Part shown: piece by piece, positions 1-8,396 of the stretch | Numbering within the stretch: the first letter of the stretch is position 1 | How the letters are laid out: each line of letters starts with the position of its first letter | Source of the DNA: Alphaproteobacteria bacterium | GTDB taxonomy: Bacteria; Myxococcota_A; UBA796; GCA-2862545 | Assembly: GCA_020632925.1 (NCBI GenBank) | Contig: JACKER010000014.1 | Coordinates: forward strand, 1-64,000 | DNA length: 64,000 bases | Direction: 5' to 3' | Notes under the pieces: model-generated | Told to the model about the DNA's origin: nothing | Databases searched by the model: none | What the model saw: the letters and a program-made list of their open reading frames with translations, nothing else | Position numbers and translations under genes: made by a program

Positions 1-1836
1 TACAAGGAGGCGCAGGTCACGGCGCAGCTGGATCACCCGGGCATCGTGCCGATCCACGGGCTGGTCCAGACCGACGACGGCTCGCTCGCGTACGCGATGA
101 AGCTGGTGCGCGGGCGCACGCTCGAGGACTACCTCGACGAGGCGCGCGAGCAGTGCCGCAAGAACGGCCGCGAGGACCCAGAGCACGCGCTCCAGGCGCG
201 CCTCGAGGTGTTCCTCCACGTCTGCGACGCGATGGCCTACGCCCACGAGCGGGGCGTGCTGCACCGCGACCTGAAGCCCGAGAACATCATGGTCGGCCAG
301 TTCGGCCAGGTCATGGTGATGGACTGGGGCATCGCGAAGGTGATGGACGGCCCCGCGGACGAGCCGGTCGAGGAGGGCCAGGAGACCTCGCCCCGCAAGG
401 TGCACGGCACCCGGGTCGGTGCGGTCATGGGGACCCCCCGGTACATGTCGCCCGAGCAGTCCGAGGGTCGAAACGACATCATCGACGGGCGCTCCGACCA
501 GTACACCCTCGGCCTCATCCTGTTCGAGGTGGTCACGCTGCGACCGGCGGTGAGCCCGGACCTCGACCTCGAAGGCTGCCTGCAGTGGGCGCGAACCGGC
601 CGCAAGCAGGCGATGACCCACGCGTACCGCGGCGCGGTCCCGCGGGAACTCGTCGCCATCGTGGACAAGGCGACCACGCTGCAGCGCGACCGCCGGTACG
701 CGAACGTCACCGAGCTCGGCAACGACATCCGGCGGTACCTGCGCGACGAGGCGGTCCTCGCGAAGCCCGACACGATCCTGCAGCGGCTCACGCGCTGGGT
801 CGGGCGGCACCGCTCCCTGATGGTGACCCTGCTGCTGATGTCGCTGCTGGCGCTGGTGGTCGTCAGCTCGACGCTGGTGGTGACGGGGATGGCCGTCGTC
901 GAGTGGCGCCGTCGCGCGGCCGCGGCGCGCGAGGAGCGGATCACCGCCTTCCTCGGGGACGTGGGCACGAAGGGCGCCGACGTGGACGCGGCGGTGCGGG
1001 TGGTGGAGAGCGTGACCACCGGCCTGTCCTTCGCGGCCGAGACCTCGCTCGACCGGCCCGAGTCCGACCTCGAGCTGCACTACGACCCCGTGCAGCACGC
1101 GCCGCCCAAGACCCGGAAGTCCGAGTTCTATGGACGTGAGGTGTCCGCGGAGCGTCCCTCCTTCGAGATCGTGAAGGGCAAGTCGGCGAGTGACGTCGGG
1201 ACCGACATCGAGCGGGTCGCCGTCCTGGGGTACGAGTTCGCGCGGGTGCTCGTGGACGCGACCGGGCGCGGCGCCGAGGAGAAGCTCGGGCGGCGGCAGC
1301 GGCTCGACGTGATCACGCGCTCGGGCTCGCCGGTGGTCTGGGCGCACGTCGCCACCAGCACCGGGGTGCTCGCGACCTTCCCGGGTCAGGACCACGCGCC
1401 CAGGGCCGGCGTCGATCCACAGAAGCTGCCCTGGGTGGCGGACGCGGCGAAGAAGGGGCTCTCCTGGACCTCGCCCGCGGTCGATGCCGCCGGTCAGGGT
1501 GTCGTGATGACCGTGTCGCTGCCGCTGTGGTCGCGCGGCCAGGACCTGCTGGGGGTCGCCGGCGCCACGATGTCGCTCGACACGCTCGCGGACGCCGTGA
1601 AGCTGCCGGACGGAGCGACCGCCGCCTACCTCGTGGACGAGGGCGGGAAGAAGGTCGTCTGGCCCGGGATGAACGCCCACAAGCTCACGAAGTTCGATCC
1701 GGAGAAGGTGGACACCGGGCTGCTGCTCGCGATCAAGCGGCACCCGGACGGCTGGCGCGAGGTCGGGAACACGCTGCAGGCGTGGACGGCGATCCCGGCG
1801 CTGGGCTGGACGTTCGTGGCCGAGACGCCCAACTGA
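1..1836 (+). CDS. Membrane Ser/Thr protein kinase with extracytoplasmic sensor (5' end missing)
   Basis: The frame is open from base 1, so the true start and the ATP-binding loop lie outside the window. Visible Hanks-type kinase motifs are the catalytic loop HRDLKPEN (bases 262-285), DWGIAK in place of the usual DFG, and the activation-segment motif GTPRYMSPEQ. A single membrane helix follows (about bases 820-900), then roughly 300 residues predicted outside the cytoplasm. The stretch around residues 470-560 of the visible protein (W.SP..D..GQGVVMTVSLPLW, then LLGVAGATMSLDTL) resembles a dCache small-molecule sensor. I infer a receptor kinase that couples an envelope signal to phosphorylation of cytoplasmic targets. 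It converges on the next gene with 11 bases between the two stops. Kinase identity is secure; the Cache assignment is moderate. Confidence 0.9.
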   Translation, partial: YKEAQVTAQLDHPGIVPIHGLVQTDDGSLAYAMKLVRGRTLEDYLDEAREQCRKNGREDPEHALQARLEVFLHVCDAMAYAHERGVLHRDLKPENIMVGQFGQVMVMDWGIAKVMDGPADEPVEEGQETSPRKVHGTRVGAVMGTPRYMSPEQSEGRNDIIDGRSDQYTLGLILFEVVTLRPAVSPDLDLEGCLQWARTGRKQAMTHAYRGAVPRELVAIVDKATTLQRDRRYANVTELGNDIRRYLRDEAVLAKPDTILQRLTRWVGRHRSLMVTLLLMSLLALVVVSSTLVVTGMAVVEWRRRAAAAREERITAFLGDVGTKGADVDAAVRVVESVTTGLSFAAETSLDRPESDLELHYDPVQHAPPKTRKSEFYGREVSAERPSFEIVKGKSASDVGTDIERVAVLGYEFARVLVDATGRGAEEKLGRRQRLDVITRSGSPVVWAHVATSTGVLATFPGQDHAPRAGVDPQKLPWVADAAKKGLSWTSPAVDAAGQGVVMTVSLPLWSRGQDLLGVAGATMSLDTLADAVKLPDGATAAYLVDEGGKKVVWPGMNAHKLTKFDPEKVDTGLLLAIKRHPDGWREVGNTLQAWTAIPALGWTFVAETPN

Positions 1837-1847
1837 GGTGAACGGAT

Positions 1848-3434
1848 TCAGTCGGCGGGTTGGCCGCCGAGGCGCCTGAGCTCCGCGACCGCGGCCGCGA
1901 GCGTCTCGTGGAGCAGCAACAGCACCACGTCGTCACCGCCGATGCCGTGCAGCGCCAGCCGGATGCCGGTGACCTCGTCCGGCGTGGGCCCGATCAGGCG
2001 GTCGGGGGGGAAGCCGGCCTCGAGCAGCGCCGCCTTCATGACCTCGGGGACCTGCATCGGCGGCCTGCCGTGGAGCCGGCCGACGACGTCCTTGAGGATC
2101 AGCCGGTGGGGCTGGAAGGGGATGGCGGCGAGCGCGAAGGTGCGCAGATCGCGGTCGGGACGGTCGCCCGCCTGCCCGAGGAGCACCGTGCGACGGCCGC
2201 GGGGCCAGCGTCGGACGGTCTGGACGATGCGCTCGAGCCCGTGCGCGTTGTGCGCGAAGTCCATGACGACCAGCGCGCCCGAGGGCAGGCGCCAGGTGTT
2301 CATGCGGCCCGGGTTGTCGCCGACCGAGGGGTGGAAGTCGCGCAGCCCGCGACTGATCGCGTCGCCCGGCAGCCCGATGGCCAGCGCCGCGAGCGTGGCG
2401 CACAGCGCGTTCTCCACGTTGTGCCGCGCGGTCCCGCCGAACGTGATCGGGATCTGGTCGATGGGCACCTTGGAGTCGCCGAAGTGCAGCCAGCGCTCGT
2501 CGGCCCAACCGTCCGCCCGCTGCCCGTCGGCGAACGTGCGCACCACGATGTCCGGCCGTTCCGCGAGGAGGTCCGGCAACACGGCGTGGATGGGCTCCGA
2601 GACCGCCGGCACGATCAGCGTCCCGCCCTGCTTCAGCCCGCGCGCCGTCACGAGCTTGGCCCGCGCCATCGTGCGCAGATCCTCGACGCCCCACTCCCCG
2701 AGGTGCTCGCTCGCGACGTTCGTGCAGATGGCGACGTCGGCGCCGTCGAGCGCGAGCCCACGGCGGAGCAGCCCTCCGCGCGCCGTCTCCAGCACGGCGA
2801 AGGTGACGGCGGGATCACCGAGCACGCGCCGCGTGGCCCCCGGGCCCGTCCAGTCCCCGCGCTCCACGGTCTGCCCCGCGATCACCACCCCGTCGCTCGA
2901 GCTGTGGCCCTCGGTGTGCCCGGCGGTGGCGGCGAGGTGCGCCGTCAACCGGGTGGTCGTGGTCTTGCCGTTCGTGCCGGTGACCGTGACCCGGGGGATG
3001 CCCCGCACCTCGCCCACGTCGGCGGGGGAGGGGAGCGCGTCCAGCGACCAGCGGCGCCGGTGGACCCCGAGCCCGGTCACGAGCTCGTCGCCGTCCACGA
3101 AGCAGCGCCCGGGGAAGGCCTCGAGCAGCGCGTCGAGCGCCGGGTTCGCGCGGCGGCGGGCACGCCACTGGAGCGTCTCGATCTCCTCGTCCCCCTCGTC
3201 GCCCTCGGCCCACTCGAGGAGGTCCACGGCGAGCCCTTCGAGGCCCGTCCGAGCGCGCACACCGACGGAGGCGCCGCTCGCGTGGTGGCGCACGAGCGGC
3301 GGCGGCCAGCCCAGCGCCTCGGTCGCGCGGGCGGCCCGCTCCACGGTGCGGCCCAGCTCGTCCTCGGCCACCTCGGCCACCGCCCCCGGGCCATCGAGCA
3401 ACAGGTGTCGTCCGGTGATGCGTCGCGCGGACAC
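1848..3434 (-). CDS. Mur ligase family protein resembling the C-terminal half of cyanophycin synthetase
   Basis: 528 residues from a GTG start with a GGGGGAG ribosome site. The P-loop VTGTNGKTTTTRL lies near residue 150, followed by ETARGGLLRRGLA and NVASEHLGEWGVEDL, which are characteristic of the Mur-ligase-like half of cyanophycin synthetase CphA; the C-terminal Mur domain contains VVMDFAHNAHGL. CphA carries an ATP-grasp domain before this half, which is absent: the first 145 residues show no ATP-grasp motifs. The reaction is therefore probably ATP-dependent amide-bond formation by an acyl-phosphate route, but the substrate is unknown. The small gene at 3467-3865 lies 32 bases upstream on the same strand and may be co-transcribed. 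Family assignment is confident; substrate is not. Confidence 0.85.
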   Translation of the reverse strand: MSARRITGRHLLLDGPGAVAEVAEDELGRTVERAARATEALGWPPPLVRHHASGASVGVRARTGLEGLAVDLLEWAEGDEGDEEIETLQWRARRRANPALDALLEAFPGRCFVDGDELVTGLGVHRRRWSLDALPSPADVGEVRGIPRVTVTGTNGKTTTTRLTAHLAATAGHTEGHSSSDGVVIAGQTVERGDWTGPGATRRVLGDPAVTFAVLETARGGLLRRGLALDGADVAICTNVASEHLGEWGVEDLRTMARAKLVTARGLKQGGTLIVPAVSEPIHAVLPDLLAERPDIVVRTFADGQRADGWADERWLHFGDSKVPIDQIPITFGGTARHNVENALCATLAALAIGLPGDAISRGLRDFHPSVGDNPGRMNTWRLPSGALVVMDFAHNAHGLERIVQTVRRWPRGRRTVLLGQAGDRPDRDLRTFALAAIPFQPHRLILKDVVGRLHGRPPMQVPEVMKAALLEAGFPPDRLIGPTPDEVTGIRLALHGIGGDDVVLLLLHETLAAAVAELRRLGGQPAD

Positions 3435-3466
3435 GGCTCCCCCAAGGGCCCGAGGCTACCCTGCGC

Positions 3467-3865
3467 TCAGGGCAGCCGGAAGCCGGCCCAGGCGTCGATC
3501 TCGCCGATCAGCTCGGCGTACGTGCGCGCTTCGCGATGCAGGGCCCTCGCGCGGGCCTCGTGGCCGTGAGTGGCGAGCATGCGCGCCTGGCGCATGAGCA
3601 TGGTGTACAGCTCGCGATCGTCGTCGGGCACCCCGACCAGCGACACGGCGGATCCGCTGGAGGAGTCCCGCGCGACGGCCACCACCTCCCGCAGGCGCCC
3701 GAAGGACCACTCCACCCCCGGCGGCAACAGCAGGGAGCGCACCCGATCGGAGAGCGGGTAGGGCGGATCGATCGGGGCGTCGGCGGCGCTCGCGAGCGCG
3801 TCACGGACCCGGTTCGCGTCCTCGTCGGGCTGGGGCCCGCTCACATGGATCTCGTACGCCAGCAC
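3467..3865 (-). CDS. Conserved-looking hypothetical protein
   Basis: 132 residues from a GTG start preceded by GGAGGG at good spacing. There is no signal peptide or membrane segment. The protein is mixed alpha/beta, with an Arg/Ala/His-rich helix near the C-terminus (residues 90-125). I do not recognise the family. It sits directly upstream of the Mur-ligase gene on the same strand, so the two may work together, but nothing in the sequence shows how. Codon use and GC match the neighbours, which supports real coding. Confidence 0.6.
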   Translation of the reverse strand: MLAYEIHVSGPQPDEDANRVRDALASAADAPIDPPYPLSDRVRSLLLPPGVEWSFGRLREVVAVARDSSSGSAVSLVGVPDDDRELYTMLMRQARMLATHGHEARARALHREARTYAELIGEIDAWAGFRLP

Positions 3866-3945
3866 GTCGCCCTCCGAGGCAGAGCATAGACCGATGGATG
3901 AACCACGGCGGTCACGGGGTTACGGGACCGCCCCGAGGAGGACAC

Positions 3946-4677
3946 GTGCTCGCCTTCGTCATCGCGCTCGCCCAGCCCGCTTCCGCAGAAACCGCCGACG
4001 AGGTGATCGCCAAGGCCCGCGCGGCCAACCAGGTGACCTCGGCCATCGAGACGCTCCACCTCACGATCGTCAGCAAGAGCGGTCAGGAGCGGGTCAAGGA
4101 TCTCGAGCTCCGCTCGCGGCGCGAGGGCGACGTGAACAAGAGCTATCTCAAGGTCACCGCGCCCTCCGCCGAGGCCGGGACCCAGCTCCTGATGATCGAT
4201 CACCCCGATCAGGCCGACGAGCAGATGATGTACCTGCCGCAGTTCAAGCGCGTGAACTACATCTCGGGGAGCGGGAAGAAGAACGCGTTCCTGGGTTCCG
4301 ACTTCACGTTCGAGGACCTCGAGATCCGCCAGGCCGCCAGCACGGGCTGGACGATGGCCGAGGACGGCGCCGACACATGGATCCTCGAGAGCACGCCGGG
4401 CAGTGACTCGTCGTACGCCAAGATCCGCCTGCACGTCACCAAGGCGACGACGCTCATCTCCAAGGTCGAGCTGTTCGACGGCAACGGTCTCAGGAAGGTG
4501 CTCGAGGTCAAGAAGACGGAGACCGACGGTGCGGTGACGTTGCCGGTCGAGACCGTCATGACGGACATGGTGAAGGGCACCCACACCGTCATCCAGATCA
4601 CGACCCACCAGCTCAACGTCGGGACCGACGTGTTGCCCGACGAGACCTTCACGAAGGCGTACCTCGAGCGCGGCTGA
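3946..4677 (+). CDS. Outer-membrane lipoprotein-sorting (LolA-like) periplasmic protein
   Basis: Start chosen at GTG 3946 because a strong CGAGGAGG site lies just upstream and the product then begins with a clean, short signal peptide ending ...ALAQPASA; an upstream in-frame ATG at 3898 would place the signal peptide inside the protein. The mature part (about 230 residues) has the LolA-like half-barrel pattern: repeated beta strands of the type RVKDLELRSRREGD, MMYLPQFKRVNYISG and LGSDFTFEDLE. This subfamily (lipoprotein-sorting-like, PF17131 type) is usually encoded beside RND lipid exporters and an outer-membrane protein. Here only the outer-membrane partner at 4750 follows, 72 bases downstream, probably in one transcript. 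Predicted role: periplasmic carriage of a lipid or lipoprotein. Confidence 0.8.
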   Translation: MLAFVIALAQPASAETADEVIAKARAANQVTSAIETLHLTIVSKSGQERVKDLELRSRREGDVNKSYLKVTAPSAEAGTQLLMIDHPDQADEQMMYLPQFKRVNYISGSGKKNAFLGSDFTFEDLEIRQAASTGWTMAEDGADTWILESTPGSDSSYAKIRLHVTKATTLISKVELFDGNGLRKVLEVKKTETDGAVTLPVETVMTDMVKGTHTVIQITTHQLNVGTDVLPDETFTKAYLERG

Positions 4678-4749
4678 CGCAGGCTGACGGGGCGACTCGT
4701 GCACGGGTGAGATACCGTCCGCTCCCGACCCGAGTCCGGAGCGTCGCCC

Positions 4750-6240
4750 ATGCTGTTCCTCCTGTCCCTCGCTCACGCCGAGCCCGCCTCCGGCCCGCTG
4801 CCGCCGCCCACGCTGGGCGCGTTGGTGCGTCCGGAGGTCTGGGTCGATCCCGTGCGCGACGTGAGCAACGAGGACGGGACCGAGATCCACACGTGGTCGC
4901 GGGCCTGGGTGAAGGGTGAGCTGCGCAACCACGACGCCTACTTCCTCGAGGCCCGGCTCCAGCACCACGTGATGATCGGCAAGGACACCGAGGCCTGGTG
5001 GGAGGCCTCGCTCGGCGAGACGGGCTGGGACGGCAAGCTCGGCGGCCCGTTCCGGCTCCGGGTCGGCAACCTCGTCGAGAAGTGGGGCAAGCTCGATCTG
5101 CTGCCCGTGGCCGACGTGATCAACCCGCGCGACATCCGCGTGGGCGCGAACATGAACTCGGACTTCTCGCACATCCCGCTGCCGATGGGCATCCTCGCGG
5201 TCGAGGGCGGGGCGTTCCGGGCGGAGACGGTGCTCATCCCGTTCCCGAGCACCGACCGGCTGTACACGCGGGAGACGGACTGGAGCTACATGCGCCAGGA
5301 CTACACCGACCAGCTGCTCGGCGAGATGACCAACCCGAACATCTACCAGTACGAGGAGCTGGTGGGTGGCGAGGCGGACTTCAGCGTCGTGCTGGACTCC
5401 TCGATCCAGGGGATGCGGACCTCGCTGTTCGACATGTCGACGCAGTTCCGCCGCAACCTGGACTACACGATGACCAGCGACAACCTGCCCGAAGCCATCG
5501 TCGGCAACGGGGAGATCGCGGAGCGGCTGGAGTGGTCGGGGCACAACGTCGACGCCGCGCTGTTCGGTGGGTACTTCCGCAGCCGCCAGCCGAACGCCGT
5601 TCTGGATCCCTACCTGCAGAACACGCTGCAGACGCAGACGTTGCCGTCGAACCTCGAGGGCGTGCAGGAGTTCCAGGCGGCGACCTCGGGCGGTCCGCTC
5701 AACGTCGACTGGCCGCGGACGTGGATCGGCGGGCTCGACGGCAGCGCGCTCGTCGGGCCGCTGCAGTTCCGGTTGGACGGGGCGTTCAAGTCCGCGCAGG
5801 TCGTGCGCCGCGCCTGGGGCAACACGTCCGTGGTCCCGAGCCTGGCGGCGGGCCTCGGCGTCGACTGGTACCAGAGCACCCACTTCCAGCTCTCCGTCGA
5901 GAGCCGGTACACGCACCTGATGGACGCGCCGGACGACCTGATGTTCTCGCTCGAGGACCAGGTCCAGGTCGCCGGTGGGGTGCGCATCGTGACCCTGCGC
6001 GACCGCCTGTCCTTCCAGATCGGCGGCCTGTTCGACGTGACCTTCGTGGAGGGCATGTTCCGCCCGTCGGTGGCGTTCAAGGCCAACGACCACTTCCTGT
6101 TCGACGTGACCGGGATGTTGCTGGCGGGGAAGACGGACGCGCCCCAGACGGTGGACGACATCTTCCAGTACGAGGGTGGGGTGATGTCGTACTTCCAGGC
6201 GAACGACGGGATCGGCTTCGCGGTGCAGTACACCCCCTAG
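4750..6240 (+). CDS. Outer-membrane beta-barrel protein, partner of the LolA-like protein
   Basis: 496 residues with a very short signal peptide (MLFLLSLAHA). The mature protein is rich in alternating aromatic/hydrophobic strands (LRVGNLVEKWGKLDLLP, FRLDGAFKSAQVVRRAWG, HFQLSVESRYTHL) as expected for a large barrel. The motif WGKLDLLPVADVINPRD resembles outer-membrane proteins of the DUF1302/alginate-export-like group that accompany LolA-like proteins and RND exporters. It probably forms an operon with the gene ending at 4677. No RND permease is adjacent, which is unusual for this arrangement. Downstream lies a palindrome-rich spacer toward a convergent gene. Confidence 0.75.
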   Translation: MLFLLSLAHAEPASGPLPPPTLGALVRPEVWVDPVRDVSNEDGTEIHTWSRAWVKGELRNHDAYFLEARLQHHVMIGKDTEAWWEASLGETGWDGKLGGPFRLRVGNLVEKWGKLDLLPVADVINPRDIRVGANMNSDFSHIPLPMGILAVEGGAFRAETVLIPFPSTDRLYTRETDWSYMRQDYTDQLLGEMTNPNIYQYEELVGGEADFSVVLDSSIQGMRTSLFDMSTQFRRNLDYTMTSDNLPEAIVGNGEIAERLEWSGHNVDAALFGGYFRSRQPNAVLDPYLQNTLQTQTLPSNLEGVQEFQAATSGGPLNVDWPRTWIGGLDGSALVGPLQFRLDGAFKSAQVVRRAWGNTSVVPSLAAGLGVDWYQSTHFQLSVESRYTHLMDAPDDLMFSLEDQVQVAGGVRIVTLRDRLSFQIGGLFDVTFVEGMFRPSVAFKANDHFLFDVTGMLLAGKTDAPQTVDDIFQYEGGVMSYFQANDGIGFAVQYTP

Positions 6241-6557
6241 CCGAGGCCTTGGCCGAGGCTACCGGAGCCGCAGGCTCCGTGCCCGTGCCCGTGCCCGTGC
6301 CCGACACTCGTGGGGACGCAGGATCCCGCGGGCACCGGGGAGTCGTCGGGTACTCGCGCCAGGGGGACCGGAGGGCGGCCGCAGGCCGGTCCCGCCCGAA
6401 GGGCGGACGGAGGCCGAAGGGCCGACCCCGCAGGGGCCCCGGTGCCCCGAAGGGGCAGGCGCCCAGAGCTGCGTCGAGAGACGCGGAGATCCCGTGCCGG
6501 TGGGTGTCTCGGGTACGGGCACGGGCACGGGCACGGGCACGGAGGAGCCTGCGGCTC
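6241..6557. repeat. Convergent-gene spacer with inverted GTGCCC arrays and GAA-loop hairpins
   Basis: This 317-base gap between convergent genes holds no convincing gene. GTGCCC is repeated about four times at 6279-6303, and its complement GGGCAC about four times at 6515-6541. With the flanking GGAGCCGCAGGCTCC-type sequence the arms (6264-6303 and 6511-6557, running just into the 3' end of the gene at 6558) form an imperfect inverted repeat of roughly 40-45 bases around a 207-base core. The core contains short perfect hairpins closed by GAA loops: CCGCCC/GGGCGG at 6392-6406, GGCC/GGCC at 6412-6423 and TGCCCC/GGGGCA at 6443-6457. Possible roles are bidirectional transcription termination or a REP-like mobile palindrome cluster. 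Confidence 0.75.
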
Positions 6558-7388
6558 CTACGATTCCATCGCGTGCAGCGTCGCGATCCCCTTCAGCGCC
6601 AGCTCCACCAGCCGGTCCTCCGCCGCCTGCTCCTCTTCCAGCGTGGCGAAGCCGTGCACGGTGTCGCCGACGATGGCGCACATCGCGCCGCAGCGCACCT
6701 TCGCCCCCGCGGAGCGCGTCGCGGCCACCGTGCGGGAGCCGTGCCCGAACACCTGGCCCAGCACGAACAGGTGGGCGGCCTCCATCTCGGAGGCGAGCAC
6801 GCCCGCGCCGCGCAGGCGCTCCATGTAGTCCCGGTTGTGAGCGCCGTTGGGGCCCTCGCCGAACTCGCGGCCGAAGAAGCTGTCCTTGCTGTGCAGCAGG
6901 CCCACGTGTGCCCGCTCGTCGAGCTTCAGCGCCTGCGCCGCGCGAGACAGCGCCTCCACCCACAGGGGATCCGCGGTCGCGGGCACCTCACGGGGGCAGT
7001 AGGCGTCCGAGGCGGCCTCGTCACGGACGGCACCCGTCGCGATCACCAGATCGCCGATCTTCACGCCGTCCTGCATCGAACCCGCGGTCCCGATCCGCAG
7101 CATCCGGCGGACGCCTGCGTGCAGCAGCTCGCCCACGACGATGTCCACGCTCGGGCACCCCATGCCGGTGGGGATCGCGGCCACGTCGATGCTCTGGCCG
7201 TCCATCTCCAGCCGTCCGAGGTGCACGTCGAGCCGTCGGCGGTTCTGGACCACCTGGAGATCCTCGAGTCGCGCGCCCACGCGGGCACAGCGATCCACCG
7301 ACCCCGGCACCAGCACGTACCGGCCGAGCCCGCCGTTGCCTTGGAGCACCTCGGCCTCGATCTGCAGATGATGCAGGCGACCCGTCAC
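6558..7388 (-). CDS. udp: Uridine phosphorylase-type nucleoside phosphorylase
   Basis: 276 residues from GTG 7388, chosen for the GGGGAGG ribosome site 6 bases upstream; the longer open frame upstream is a shadow of the divergent protease gene. Family features in order: YVLVPGSVDRCARVGARL near residue 25 (phosphate-binding region of NP-I phosphorylases), IPTGMGCPSVDIVVGEL, MLRIGTAGSMQDGVKIGD (the conserved RIGT/GxxQ block of Udp) and ASEMEAAHLF (the E-M-E nucleoside-binding motif). Predicted to split uridine or a related nucleoside with phosphate in the cytoplasm for pyrimidine salvage. pyrE and guaB also occur in this window but far away. The 3' end overlaps one arm of the inverted GC repeat. 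Confidence 0.82.
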   Translation of the reverse strand: MTGRLHHLQIEAEVLQGNGGLGRYVLVPGSVDRCARVGARLEDLQVVQNRRRLDVHLGRLEMDGQSIDVAAIPTGMGCPSVDIVVGELLHAGVRRMLRIGTAGSMQDGVKIGDLVIATGAVRDEAASDAYCPREVPATADPLWVEALSRAAQALKLDERAHVGLLHSKDSFFGREFGEGPNGAHNRDYMERLRGAGVLASEMEAAHLFVLGQVFGHGSRTVAATRSAGAKVRCGAMCAIVGDTVHGFATLEEEQAAEDRLVELALKGIATLHAMES

Positions 7389-7436
7389 GTCCACCTCCCC
7401 CGCGGGGAGGTTATCCGAAGCGACGACGGGGGGCAG

Positions 7437-8396
7437 ATGTTGCTGTGGATGTCGTTGGCGTACGCCGATCCTCCTGCCGGGCCCGACCGCCCCGCGCCGA
7501 TCGTCAACGGCGTGGTCGAGCAGGGATACGACGCGACCGTCGGGCTCGCGTTCGGGCCGTGGGTGCTCTGCACCGGCTCGCTCGTGACCCCGCGCGTCGT
7601 GCTCACCGCAGCCCACTGTCTGGTGGACATCCCACCCGACGTGTTCGTCGACAGCGGCGTCATCCTGACCGGCACCCGCTCCGTCACGCCCGAGGGACGG
7701 TTCGCGATCCAGAAGGTGAAGGCGCACCCGGGGTACGTCCCGCTCGAGGGCGGCGTCTTCGGCCAGACCCTGCCCGAGAACGACCTCGGCGTCGTGATCC
7801 TGCGCGATCCGGTGCCCGACGAGGTCCATCCGGTGTGGATCCGCACCGAGCGACTGACCCGCGAGGACGCGATCGACCAGATCGTCACCAGCGTGGGGTA
7901 CGGTCTGGACGAGGTCGGCGCGTCCGGCACCAAGCGGTCCGCGCCGCTGGTGGTCAGCGACCTGGACGACGAGTTCGTGCTGTCGCTCAACGCCGACAAC
8001 GAGAACGACGCCAACATCTGCAGCGGCGACTCCGGCGGCCCGCAGTACCACCTCGAGGCCGACGGGACGCTCGTGCAGTGGGCGGTGCACTCCTGGGGCG
8101 ACCAGAGCTGCGCGTTCGAGTCGGGCAGCACCCGCGTCGACCGCGAGTCCGACTGGATCCTCAAGCAGATCGAGTCGACCCACGGCACGACCGATCGCTG
8201 CGAGATCCTCGGGCTGTATGGCGACGGCGTCTGCGACGCGTCCTGCGATCAGCTGGACGACGACTGCTGGCTGTCGTGGGCGGACATCGTGGACATGGGC
8301 CGGCCGGACGCGGGCGCTTGCTCCACCGGTCCGCGCGGGGCCTGGTGGATGGTCGCGTTCCTCGCCCCCCTGTTCCGCAGGCGCCGGTGGAGCTGA
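7437..8396 (+). CDS. Secreted trypsin-like serine protease with MYXO-CTERM-like tail
   Basis: 319 residues from ATG 7437; signal peptide MLLWMSLAYA. It has a chymotrypsin-fold (S1) protease domain with the complete triad: His60 in TAAHC, Asp116 in NDLGVV and Ser199 in CSGDSGGP. After the domain comes a Cys-rich stretch (residues 250-285, CEILGLYGDGVCDASCDQLDDDC) resembling small disulfide-bonded or Ca-binding repeats, then ACSTGPRGAWWMVAFLAPLF followed by RRRRW. A Cys, a short hydrophobic helix and an Arg cluster at the extreme C-terminus is the layout of MYXO-CTERM sorting signals, which anchor or release exported proteins in Myxococcota. The next gene starts inside the last codons. Confidence 0.88.
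   Translation: MLLWMSLAYADPPAGPDRPAPIVNGVVEQGYDATVGLAFGPWVLCTGSLVTPRVVLTAAHCLVDIPPDVFVDSGVILTGTRSVTPEGRFAIQKVKAHPGYVPLEGGVFGQTLPENDLGVVILRDPVPDEVHPVWIRTERLTREDAIDQIVTSVGYGLDEVGASGTKRSAPLVVSDLDDEFVLSLNADNENDANICSGDSGGPQYHLEADGTLVQWAVHSWGDQSCAFESGSTRVDRESDWILKQIESTHGTTDRCEILGLYGDGVCDASCDQLDDDCWLSWADIVDMGRPDAGACSTGPRGAWWMVAFLAPLFRRRRWS

Noticed and set aside
1860..3569. Long plus-strand open frame opposite the Mur-ligase gene
   Set aside because: Composition is Arg/Gly/His/Pro-rich without motifs; it is a GC-driven shadow of the clearly recognisable minus-strand enzyme.
3841..6093. 750-codon minus-strand frame opposite the LolA-like and barrel genes
   Set aside because: His/Val/Arg-rich low-quality sequence; the plus strand encodes signal-peptide proteins with family motifs.
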